Assembly (NCBI RefSeq): GCF_015694735.1 | Contig: NZ_JADQDP010000002.1 | Coordinates: forward strand, 434,001 to 498,000 | Direction of reading: 5' to 3' | Source of the DNA: Hymenobacter properus | GTDB taxonomy: Bacteria > Bacteroidota > Bacteroidia > Cytophagales > Hymenobacteraceae | Length of the DNA: 64,000 bases | Shown: positions 37,701 through 45,925 of the stretch, one piece after another | Position numbering within the stretch: position 1 is the first letter of the stretch | Layout of the letters: every line of letters starts with the position of its first letter | Translations under genes and position numbers: made by a program | Notes under the pieces: model-generated | What the model was told of the DNA's origin: nothing | The model's database searches: none | The model's input: only the letters and a program-made list of their open reading frames with translations

Positions 37701-38337
37701 AGTTGACGGTGAAGCTCGTCGCCGCAATGTCGTAGCCCAACATGCTGTTGAAGGTCACGTCCGTGGCGCCGGTAAAATTTCTTCCCGTCAGGACCACGCT
37801 GGTGCCCCCCGTGCCGCTGGTGGGCGTAAAGCTGCTGATGTACGGGCTCCTCTGACAGGATATAATGGCGGAAAACCCCACCCCGCTACTGCCGATAGGG
37901 TGTACCAGGGTTTTGAGAACGACGGTGAGCTGGCCCGTGACGTTGTTCGCGGTTACAGTGCGGGGGTTCTGAGAATACTCCCCGATGAGCGGGGCATTGG
38001 TGTCCGGCCCGTCGTAGATAAAGAGACTGCCTTCACTAGCTTGCCCATAATATTGCGTGAAGATGAGGCGCACTGAGGTTCCGGGCGTGGCTGGCGTCAG
38101 AGTGGTGCTGTAGGTCGTGTTAGAGCTCGTGGTGTTGTTGACCGGTCCGGCGGGGTCATACAAGTTGCCCGAGCAGGTGGTGATGGCCGCCGGAGTCATC
38201 CAGTAGTCCTGTGCCCGGCTCAGCAGCGGCGCCACGAGCAGGAGCAGCACGACGGCCCAGCGGAGGCGGAGGGGTAGTGAGGGAGCCGCGCACCGCGAGG
38301 CACCTTTTGGCAAAAACAGCGAGGAGACGTACTTCAT
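28789..38337 (-). CDS. Giant mosaic secreted protein: CUB-like, IPT/TIG, RCC1, FG-GAP, delta-60 repeats, T9SS tail
   Basis: 3182 residues with a signal peptide (about 1-43, ending LLSRAQ). Order, rough residues: four CUB-like units (about 43-162, 249-369, 459-579, 743-862; each with TTCSG and YDGP.T.APL) alternating with IPT/TIG domains (SFTPTSG..GT.VVLTG..F); seven RCC1-type repeats (about 1025-1380, AVQADGSLWAWG); more IPT/TIG; a HFSEFYLT-ending module (about 1542-1722); an SbsA-like Ig domain (about 1730-1835); FG-GAP/VCBS repeats with DVDGDGDLD calcium loops (about 1846-2215); delta-60-type beta-propeller repeats (about 2316-2696, QPDGKILLGGDFTTYQG); IPT/TIG; a second HFSEFYLT module (about 2829-3009); fibronectin-like segment and T9SS type A tail (LALFPNPTHGG). 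Expected at the cell surface or outside, binding polymers or proteins. No catalytic motif seen. Confidence 0.93.
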   Translation of the reverse strand: MKYVSSLFLPKGASRCAAPSLPLRLRWAVVLLLLVAPLLSRAQDYWMTPAAITTCSGNLYDPAGPVNNTTSSNTTYSTTLTPATPGTSVRLIFTQYYGQASEGSLFIYDGPDTNAPLIGEYSQNPRTVTANNVTGQLTVVLKTLVHPIGSSGVGFSAIISCQRSPYISSFTPTSGTGGTSVVLTGRNFTGATDVTFNSMLGYDIAATSFTVNSDNQITVQVPAGAPTGPISVQNGSGTGTSAANYTSTDSYWMTPAAITACSGTLYDPAGPIYNTTNYDYAYPKTYTTTLTPATPGASMRLNFTSFYVPYDEGRLLLYDGPDTNAPLIGEYSRNTPPGTVTASNATGQLTVVFRNILTLSGSNGTGFAATISCVNRPYISSFTPTSGTGGTSVVLTGRNFTGTTAVTFNNTLGNGLAATSFTVDNDNQITVQVPAGAPTGPISVTNAYDKGTSAAHFITGTYWMGPAAITTCSGTLYNPGGPSAGNPAGSATTTLTPATPGAKVRLSFSQFSVNESVVLSIYDGPDTNAPLIGQYYQNDVPGTVTATNATGQLTVRLIGNLTWRQGVANYTAAVSCATGMPTVSSFTPSSGGQGDLVVITGTGFTNATGVAFNGSVYNNRVPAPGFVINSSTQITVPVPAGATVGRISVSNANGAGSSSTDFTPLPPVISSFTPTSGTGGTSVVLTGNYFTGTTAVAFNGLAAPNFVVNSSTQITVPVPAGVTTGPITVTTSFGTGTSSVFATDVILIGTAAVTTCSGSIYDSGGPNGNYGNDENLTTTITPATAGAKVRLSFSQINTRSGTDVLRVYDGPNTSAPFLRSFGAGSAGGVVTATNPTGQLTLNFTSGNTNYYMSGFAAAISCVKPTISSFTPTSGQAGTTVVITGTEFNTTTAVRFNGVLAPGFVVNSDTQITVNVPAGATSGPISVIASYGTAVSAGSFTVPQPALTAVSPFLGVPGTVLTLTGTNLSGTSAITFTGSAGVKTVTSGFVVNAAGTQITGVVVPAGAQSGPVTATTGGGTAPVATALFSRATTLAAGGSHMVAVRADGSLWAWGNNANGQLGLGSAANQNTPQRVGTGNSWVSVAAGGSYTLAIQADGSLWAWGLNDSGQLGLGNTTNQNTPQRVGTSTSWASVTAGTYHTAAVQADGSLWTWGYSGSGQLGLGSTLQANSPTRVGTGTTWASAAAGEKYMLAVQADGSLWAWGGNEYGQLGLGNTTNQNTPQRVGTSTNWVSAKAGKLHSAAVQADGSLWAWGLNTNGQLGLGNTTNQNTPQRVGTSTNWLSAAAGDAHSLAVQADGTLWAWGANANGQLGLGNTTNQTTPQSVAAVTSWLSAAAGTGYSAGEQSCGATWAWGLNTAGQVGDGSTTARTSPVLIYNPISLLTFSPATAGSGSPVTVTGTNLAGLTALTVNGANAFTSVTNSTATGFTFVVPAAAPLGAGTVTVAAGCGTGSSTAFTVGAPTPILNTVSPAAELPGQAVTLTGLNFTSTSTVSFGGVAAASVTYNSATSLTAVVPVGATPGSSAVVVSTATGSSPNSPAFEVLQVYRGTAASGCLATASVSITGSGGANTWRYLRLPGAGGAVVAAIEDTRNLGTVSAGMLDLGTATTAPVRTDANVQAYFDRNFYLTATNKTFTGQTVRVRFFGLSSELTRLAAVDANATLAGLKASQYSGANENCDLVDNDPNGESRLLPAPATMLSGADWFTAQVSVTNHFSEFYLTAASVPLQAVSQAPMLTGVSPARNLPTAPRGANVALTFSQPIATGTAGNVRVFGSQSGGQLVRGGNATASGNLITVDPTRPFAPGERVMVTVPATVQSTAGYNALAQVHEFTAGTVPATGTFLTPPTQLNMGGAATSVAVGDLNGDGMLDVVTSDPYSKGFYSAFPSPGVVVRLGAGGGQFDAAGSNPLSDPGNITLGDVDGDGDLDIVITPTTYNGSITVRLNNSQGQFPPGGRNIYLYSYTGPSHVVLGDVDGDGDLDMLIAASKASVSFNDGTGNFTSASTTASSIPTANAASDVALADVDGDGDLDALIANNNQVSVRLNNGSGSFSGGTDVPVGGALNKLAVGDVNGDGYLDFATSSGSAASLSVRLNNGNGTFGGGTDYPVSFTPGSLALGDVDGDGYLDLAAAGYSSSSNSPGQAAVRLNNGNGTFSGGSDFATGGSRASVALGDMDNDGTLDLVTPHLGYQSGYDFNSQVPIFSMADLFIRFNTALPPTITGFSPQSGLAGTPVTITGTNLNRVRGVRFGGSSELALLDPNAVQTATSLTVLVPVRAASGVITLTSAQGVNVPTATSFTYTPRPLDLVATLSPAGPLDVCQPRTLTATAASPAFAAGGGINLAVFAALEQPNGKLLLGGAFTTYQGATANHLIRLNPDGSPESTSTFSTGTGATAGFNGTVYSAALQADGKLLVGGIFTTYQGAPANQLIRLNPDGSPDATFNTGAGAGFTGGTVGVNSIAVQPDGKILLGGDFTTYQGATANRLIRLNPDGSPDILFGTGTGATVGLNGVVNSIVVQPDGKILLGGDFTMYKDATASYLIRLNADGSPDASFAVGNSFQNTVYGLALQADGKVLVHGSTFSQSLRYLVRLTANGSTDGTFNAGALSGTVNHLALQADGKIVVVGTFTRPGSRIARLTTTGSVDGTFNAGGSGLDNGARRVLVQSDGNILVTGGSFLNYNGAAAPKLIRLNADGIPNMPTPVSGATFTFSPGGTTTNPLVTNTAGSYSVVASLNGATSAPSNTVTLTPCTTMPTITVLSTAAELPGMPVTITGTGFAAGSTVSFGGVAASSVTVNSATSLTAVVPAGAVPGSSAVVVGTPGLGNSASAPPFTVLAVYSGTTLGTCLPAVPATASVGDGAWHYLLSSGGQVVAAYNYTGTSLGNLSIDVLLADPAQPVRHDAGSRSYLDRNWHLTASAGRFDGRTVQLRLYGLNSEQARLLAADNTATLANLKATQYSGPNEDCQLGNNDATGERRVLPAPASSPAGTAWFAAEMTVADHFSEFYLTGSSTPLPVELLSFTAEKRGTTVALAWATASEKNSDRFEVERSRDGRIFERIGQVAAAGSSVSIHRYDFLDRQYPGETNQLYYRLRQVDLDGTFSYSPMRTVTVGGPATLALFPNPTHGGAATLTGAVPGTTVRVYDALGREVLAAMADASGTAALALPVGLPAGVYVVHAGSKALRLTVE

Positions 38338-38770
38338 AAAAATAAGTGGAGGAGGTAGGATAGATAATCAGAGACTGGGGTGCGGTACCGAAGGCGGGTA
38401 CCCTTGGTCGCGAAGTGTTCGCGTCGCCTAGTCGAGTGCGGTGGGGAGTGCCACTTGAGCCGGGGGAGTGCTGCCGGTTTGTCGGGCTATTGGCTGCTTG
38501 CCAGGAAGCCCCGCGAGCACACGGGGAGTCCGCGCAGTCCCAGGCCAGCCGCTAGTAGGCAAAGCCTGCGGACACAAAAGCTGACCCGTAACTACCTCTT
38601 ACAAAGTTGGAATTGAGGCTCCTTTAAAAAGGCACAATTCCCCGCCAATTTTGTCTTCTGCCGCATTTTGGCAGGGAATTACACCTTTCTGGCAGGCAAA
38701 TGGCCTCTTTGCTTGGCCACCAGCACACCTGCTCCGGCCATCCGGGCGGCAGCCCGGCTTCCCCGAAACG
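38338..38770. other. Intergenic region upstream of the giant gene
   Basis: 433 bp between the start of the giant gene and the 3' end of the sensor-kinase gene (both minus strand). It should hold the giant gene's promoter. I see no TAnnTTTG element on the minus strand, no RNA gene, no family A-C repeat and no convincing small ORF; a short AT-richer patch lies near 38590-38690. Confidence 0.5.
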
Positions 38771-41700
38771 TTACTTTTTCGACTTTCGGTAGTCGCTGGG
38801 CCGGCGACCAAAGCGCTCGGTATACAGGCTGCTGAAGTAGCTGGCCGAGGCAAAGCCCACCGCCTCGGCTACTGCCACCACCGTGCGGAAATCGCCGGCT
38901 TCGAGCAGCTGCCGGGCTTGGTTGAGGCGCAGCTCGCGCAGCCAGGCCGCCGGCGTGAGCCCAGCGCTTTCGCCCAACCGGCGGTAGAGGGTGCGCTCGC
39001 TCACGGCAAGCAAACCCGCCAGCTCGGCCGGCCCAAAATTCTCGTCGGCCAGGTGGGCTACCACCTGGGCCTGCCACTGGGCCAGTTGTTCGTTCGCTCC
39101 GGTTCCTTCGGTTGCCGCCGTGGCCGGTCCGGCGTCGGTGAGCGGAGCCAGCCCGGCCGGGACGGCGACTTCGGGCCGGTAGGCAAACTGGCGGCGCACG
39201 TTGTGGCGGGCCAGCAGCACTTGCACCCGGGCCAGCAGTTCGGCCGGGGCGAAGGGCTTGGTCAGGTAATCGTCGACCCCCACCGTGAGGGCGGCCCGGC
39301 GGTGGGCCTCGTCGGCCCGGGCCGTGAGCATGAGCACGGGCAGGCCGGCGCGGGCCGGGTCGGCCTTGAGCTGGGCCAGCAGCTCGGTGCCGCTCAGGCG
39401 CGGCATCATGGCGTCGGTGATTACCAAGTCCACGGGTGCTTCGCGGGTCAGCAGTTCCAGCGCGTCCTGGCCGTCAGTGGCCGTCAGCACCTCGTAGGTG
39501 GGCGCCAGTAGCTCGCGCAGGTAATCACGCAGGTCGGGATGGTCTTCCACCACCAGCACACGAGGTTTGGAGTTAAGAGTTAGGAGTGAAGAGTTAAGCG
39601 TTGGGGATATCGACGCGTCGTCAGACACAGGCCCTGTTTCCGCCCTCTTATTTCTTAAGTCCAGTTCATTCACTCCTTCACCTCTTAACTCTTCACTCTC
39701 AATTCTTAACACCGTAGCTGGAAAGCGCAGGGTGAAGGCGGCGCCCTGGCCGGGCTGGCTGGCCAGCGTGAGAGTACCCCCCAGCAGGGTAGCCAGCTCG
39801 CGGCTCAGGGCCAGGCCCAGGCCGGTGCCGCCCTGCGCCTGGTGTTGCTTGCCCTGGTAGAAGCGCTCGAACACCCGTTCCTGCTCGGCCGGCGCGATGC
39901 CGGGGCCGGTGTCCTGCACGGTCAGGGTGTAATAGCCGTCGGCAGCGGGCAGAGCGGCTGTTAGCGTCACGGTGCCGCCGGCAGGCGTGTGGTTCAAAGC
40001 GTTGCCGAGCAGGTTGGTCAGAATTTGCGCCACCTTATCCGCATCCAGCAGCAGATGCAGCCCCTCCGGCAGACGTTCGGGGCCGTGCAGGGACAGGCCC
40101 CGAGCGGCCGCCAGCGGCTCGAAGGAGGCCAGCAGGTTGCGCAGCAGCGGGGCCACGGCCGTGGGCACGGGCTGCACCGCCAGTTGCCCGGCTTCGAGCT
40201 TGGTCAGGTCCAGGATGCGGTTCACCAATTCGTGCAGGCGCTGGGCCTGGCGATGGGCCAGGGCCACGGCGGCGCGCGCGGCGGCGGGCAGCTTCTGGGC
40301 AGGGGCGTGCAGCAGGGTGTCGAGCGGGGCCAGCACCAGCGTGAGTGGGGTGCGCAGCTCGTGGCTGGCATTAGCAAAAAACTGGTTTTTGGCCGCATCC
40401 AGCTCACCCAGGCGCTCGGTCTGCGCCTGTAGGTGCTCGGTTTGCATCTGTAAGTGCCCGGCCTGCTCCTGTAGGCGCTCAGCTTGAGCTTGCAATTGGA
40501 CGGTCTGAGCGGCCAACCGCCTATTGAGGCGGCGAGTGATGCGCAGGGCCAGTAGGATGGCCAGCGCTAGCAGGGCCAGCAGCCCCGCCCCGGCTGCGGC
40601 CAGGCGCACCAGGCGGGTCTGCTGGCGCTCGCGCTCGGTGAGATGGGCAATTTGGGAGGCCTGCTCGCGGCTACGGAACCGGGCCTCGGAGGCGGCCAGG
40701 GCCGCAAACTGCTGAGCCTGGCGCAAGGTGTCGGTGAGGGTCTGGGTGCGGCGGGAATAGGCGTAGGCGCTGTCGTAGCGGCCAACCCGGGCATAGGCTT
40801 GGGTAAGCAATTCGGTGAGCTGGCTCAGCGGCAGCAGGCTGCCCGACTGCTGGTAGCCGCGCAGCAGGGGCCGCAGCAGCGCCACGGCGGCCGACGGCTC
40901 GCCCATGGCTAGGGCAATTCGGGCCAGGGTTTGGCGGGGCTTGGGCTGGGGGGCGGTGCGGGGGTAGCGGGTGAGCAGGGCCACGGCTTCGGCTAGCAGG
41001 CTACGGGCCCGCTCGGGGTGGGTGGGCTGCTGCTGCCAGGCCGTCAGGCCCAGGGTCAGGGCTTTCACTTCGGCGTAGGGCTGGTTGCGAGCGGGCCAGC
41101 CGGCCACCGCGGTGTCGGCGCTGGCCCCGCGGCGAAGCCAGGTGCAGGCGCGGCTCAGCCAAGGGGCCGCCTCGGCCGGCTGGCCGGCTTGCAGCGCCAC
41201 CTGAGCCGGCACCAGGTTCAGGCGGGTGAGCAGCAAGGCGTTGTAGGGAGCGGCCCGCACCAGGGCGGTGGCCTCGGCGGCCAGGGCACTGGCGTAGGCG
41301 GGCGGGCGGCTGCTGTGGCCCTCCAGCAGCAGGGGCAGGTAGTAGCTCAGCAGCACGTCGGCCAGCGCGCCCCCGGCCGGGTCTCGGTTGGCGGCTGGCT
41401 GGGCGTAGCGGCGATAGGTAACCAGGGCCTGCTCATACGCCTGCTCGGCTTGGGGGTAGTTGCCTTGGGCGGCATAGGCTTCGCCTATCAGGCACTGCGT
41501 CCAGCCGATGCCGTTCAGGTTACCTTGCCGTTGGTAGAGGTTTCGGGCCCGCTCGTAGTAGCGCAGCGCCAGGGGCAGGCGGCCCAGCACGCGACCGGCC
41601 GAGCCGGCATTGGCCAGCGTCCCGGCCAGCAAAAGGGGGAGGGGTTGGCCCGAGTTGGTGGGCCGGGTGGTGGCCGGGTCGGGCGTCAGACTGCTGTCGG

Positions 41701-42148
41701 GCCCTGCTCCCTGAAACTGCTGAACCGCCTGCTGGTAGTAGTAGAGAGTGCTGTCAAAGTTGCCCCGAACGTAGTGCTGCCCGGCTAGCTCGTTGGCCAG
41801 CGCTATCACAGCGGCCGGCCGCTGTTGCCTTTGCCGCGCCCCGGCCAGCCGCCAGGCCCGGCCCAGGTAGTAGGCGGCAGAATCGGGGCGGTGCCGGTCT
41901 TGAATAGCATGCGCCAGGCGCACATAGGCCAGCAGCCGCCCGAGCGAGTCGGCGGGCAGACGGTGGGCCAGGTCGTTGACCCGGGCCGGCGGGGCTAAGA
42001 CATCGGACGGCTGCCGCCCGGTGGTTTGGGCCGGGGCAAGATGGGTTGCAAGCAGCCCACCCAGCAGCAGGTATGCCCGTCCGCCCCGGCCCCAGGTCTG
42101 GTAAGCCCGGCGACAGCTAGCAAAAAACGGACGGCAGACCGGCAACAC
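38771..42148 (-). CDS. Hybrid two-component sensor: TPR, histidine kinase, receiver and AraC-type DNA-binding domain
   Basis: About 1125 residues from a GTG at 42148; an ATG at 42322 would add 58 residues of unlikely sequence before the export signal (RAYLLLGGLLATHLAPAQ), so the GTG or nearby TTG is preferred. Positions below count from 42322. TPR-rich periplasmic sensor (about 110-555), membrane helix (about 575-600), coiled coil of Q/L repeats (LQAQAERLQEQAGHLQMQT), HisKA with His654 in NASHELRTPLTLVL, ATPase domain (GTGLGLALSRELATLLGG), receiver with Asp970 (DLVITDAMMPRL), and AraC helix-turn-helix (about 1085-1183). A single-chain signal system: a ligand or partner at the TPRs should drive phosphotransfer and gene activation. 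Targets unknown; the giant gene downstream is a candidate. Confidence 0.9.
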   Translation of the reverse strand: MLPVCRPFFASCRRAYQTWGRGGRAYLLLGGLLATHLAPAQTTGRQPSDVLAPPARVNDLAHRLPADSLGRLLAYVRLAHAIQDRHRPDSAAYYLGRAWRLAGARQRQQRPAAVIALANELAGQHYVRGNFDSTLYYYQQAVQQFQGAGPDSSLTPDPATTRPTNSGQPLPLLLAGTLANAGSAGRVLGRLPLALRYYERARNLYQRQGNLNGIGWTQCLIGEAYAAQGNYPQAEQAYEQALVTYRRYAQPAANRDPAGGALADVLLSYYLPLLLEGHSSRPPAYASALAAEATALVRAAPYNALLLTRLNLVPAQVALQAGQPAEAAPWLSRACTWLRRGASADTAVAGWPARNQPYAEVKALTLGLTAWQQQPTHPERARSLLAEAVALLTRYPRTAPQPKPRQTLARIALAMGEPSAAVALLRPLLRGYQQSGSLLPLSQLTELLTQAYARVGRYDSAYAYSRRTQTLTDTLRQAQQFAALAASEARFRSREQASQIAHLTERERQQTRLVRLAAAGAGLLALLALAILLALRITRRLNRRLAAQTVQLQAQAERLQEQAGHLQMQTEHLQAQTERLGELDAAKNQFFANASHELRTPLTLVLAPLDTLLHAPAQKLPAAARAAVALAHRQAQRLHELVNRILDLTKLEAGQLAVQPVPTAVAPLLRNLLASFEPLAAARGLSLHGPERLPEGLHLLLDADKVAQILTNLLGNALNHTPAGGTVTLTAALPAADGYYTLTVQDTGPGIAPAEQERVFERFYQGKQHQAQGGTGLGLALSRELATLLGGTLTLASQPGQGAAFTLRFPATVLRIESEELRGEGVNELDLRNKRAETGPVSDDASISPTLNSSLLTLNSKPRVLVVEDHPDLRDYLRELLAPTYEVLTATDGQDALELLTREAPVDLVITDAMMPRLSGTELLAQLKADPARAGLPVLMLTARADEAHRRAALTVGVDDYLTKPFAPAELLARVQVLLARHNVRRQFAYRPEVAVPAGLAPLTDAGPATAATEGTGANEQLAQWQAQVVAHLADENFGPAELAGLLAVSERTLYRRLGESAGLTPAAWLRELRLNQARQLLEAGDFRTVVAVAEAVGFASASYFSSLYTERFGRRPSDYRKSKK

Positions 42149-42311
42149 AGTGATAGGCAATGGGTGAGAGTGGCGGCAGTTGAGTAACTCGCCGGCACGG
42201 TGCTCCGAACGATTCGGCCGCTTGGCCGGCCCCAAAGTTGCGTAAGCACAGGCCAGCATCCAACCTAACCTCTGCCAATCGACGCCAATTGGCTTGAGCA
42301 GCCCGTAATTA

Positions 42312-42431
42312 TCAAAGAACAATACTCACAATCAGGCGCACCGCGCCCCGCCGCTGTACCAGGTTGAGTTCCGCCAGGCGCTCGTTGGCCAGGTCTAGGT
42401 AGGGACCATGCTCGAAGTTCATGTAGTCCAT
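42312..42431 (-). CDS. Orphan 39-codon ORF upstream of the sensor kinase
   Basis: Reads MDYMNFEHGPYLDLANERL then AELNLVQRRGAVRLIVSIVL. The composition is protein-like and the frame is clean, but it is short and I do not recognise it. It may be a remnant of a longer gene whose other part is gone. It overlaps the extended kinase reading in a different frame, another reason to prefer the shorter kinase start. Confidence 0.3.
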   Translation of the reverse strand: MDYMNFEHGPYLDLANERLAELNLVQRRGAVRLIVSIVL

Positions 42432-42561
42432 TTTGAGCTAAAACTGAGTTGGGTCCGCATTGAACATTTTATCCAGCCGGGTCAAATTGTGCCCAGACGA
42501 GCGCAGCTGCTTCGGCGCATGTCAGGCGCATAGCTAACGTTGGGGCGATGCTGGCTTTTGC

Positions 42562-42621
42562 AGCTCTATGCAGAACACTTCTCCCAGTTTATGAAGGGAA
42601 TAAGATGTTCTGCATAGGGCT
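42562..42621. repeat. Inverted repeat in the divergent gap before the beta-barrel gene
   Basis: 16-bp arms with one mismatch (AGCtCTATGCAGAACA at 42562-42577, TGTTCTGCATAGgGCT at 42606-42621) around 28 nt. It differs from families A-C. Could be a regulator site or a mobile-element end. The rest of the gap 42432-42744 shows no gene. Confidence 0.6.
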
Positions 42622-42744
42622 GACGGGTAGCGAATTATATCGAATGAGACGTTTTTTCTGGCTGGGCCGGCTTTGAATGCTCCGATTTAGTAGCCAAAGC
42701 CCGGACGTACGCTCTATCTTTTCGGCTCCTTATTGGCCTTCCTT

Positions 42745-43428
42745 ATGCCCTGCCCGCGTTTTCACCGCTTCTTTGCCCTTGCTCTGTTCCTGATTCCCGC
42801 TTGGGCCAGGGCCCAAAGCTCGGATGTCCCAGCCGAACCGAAACTGTACCTGGGCTTGCGCGCAGGCTACAGCAACTACACCATCACCGGCACAGAAGTA
42901 GACCTGCACACCCGGCCCGGGGCCGACCAGGTGCTGCGCGTGCCGGGACTCACGGCTGGGGCCGTGGTGCGGCGGCGCCTCTACAAACCTTTGTCGGCGC
43001 AATGCGAAGTGCTCTACGTCCGCGAAGGCGGTAATTTTACCCGTCGGGTATTTACCGGTAAATCGACCTACGACATTGATTGCGTGCAGGTGCCGCTGCT
43101 GCTGGACGTGCGCCTGGGCGGGCCATCCGGCCCCGCGCTGCACCTGCAAGGAGGCGTGGCCTTTGTGGCGGTAGTCAACGGCGTGGAGCTCGACGCGACG
43201 TCGTTTGCCCCGGGGAATCGGTTTAACAACCAGGGCAGTTTCTGGGCGCAGGCGTATGGTGCCGAACTGGCTTGGGCCCACGAGCGGCGGGTGTACACGC
43301 TCACCGCCCGTTTCACCCAGGACTTAACCGACTATTACCAGCGCGATTACCAGGGCACCCCTTACCACGCCCGTAGCCACGGCTTTTCCATCTCCGCGGG
43401 CATGCTGTTTGCTCAGCAGACGCATTAA
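42745..43428 (+). CDS. Outer-membrane beta-barrel protein, porin-like family
   Basis: 227 residues from the ATG at 42745 (MPCPRFHRFFALALFLIPAWARAQ, a signal peptide). Alternating beta strands follow: LYLGLRAGYSNYTITG, AGAVVRRRLYKPLSAQCEVLYVREGGNF, DCVQVPLLLDVRLG, LHLQGGVAFVAVVNG, GAELAWAHERRVYTLTARFTQDLTDYY, ending in SHGFSISAGMLF. This is the outer-membrane protein beta-barrel domain frequent in Bacteroidota. Substrate unknown. Separate from the trehalose gene downstream by 91 bp on the same strand. Confidence 0.8.
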   Translation: MPCPRFHRFFALALFLIPAWARAQSSDVPAEPKLYLGLRAGYSNYTITGTEVDLHTRPGADQVLRVPGLTAGAVVRRRLYKPLSAQCEVLYVREGGNFTRRVFTGKSTYDIDCVQVPLLLDVRLGGPSGPALHLQGGVAFVAVVNGVELDATSFAPGNRFNNQGSFWAQAYGAELAWAHERRVYTLTARFTQDLTDYYQRDYQGTPYHARSHGFSISAGMLFAQQTH

Positions 43429-43519
43429 AAGGCGGCGGGTGCGGTCCTAAAAGTGCGTGAATTCGGCGAAAAGTGGCTTTTTGCCGTAAACAGGAAGATT
43501 ATTCATTCTTCCTGTTGCT

Positions 43520-45694
<2,175 letters not shown>

Positions 45695-45724
45695 ACAGGT
45701 AGCCAGCTTGGACTACTAACTAAA

Positions 45725-45899
45725 CGGTCATGCTGAGCGCAGCCGAAGCATCTTTACCGCGCTGTTTGTCATGCTGACGAAGGAAGCAGCTTATCACCGA
45801 CGAACGTTTATTGTTCTAGCTTGATAAGGTCCTTCGCTTTGCTCAGGATGACAGACGGGGAGGTAGAGAGATGCTTCGGCTGCGCTCGGCATGACGTTC
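45725..45899. repeat. Composite dispersed repeat, families B and C nested
   Basis: Outer arms of family B (GGTCATGCTGAGCGCAGCCG at the left; AGATGCTTCGGCTGCGCTCG at the right) enclose an inner pair related to family C (GTCATGCTGACGAAGG... and AAGGTCCTTCGCTTTGCTCA...). Lies between the convergent trehalose and GH15 genes and may fold into a long hairpin. Confidence 0.8.
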
Positions 45900-45925
45900 T
45901 ACTTTTTCGTCAACATAGAAGCGGC

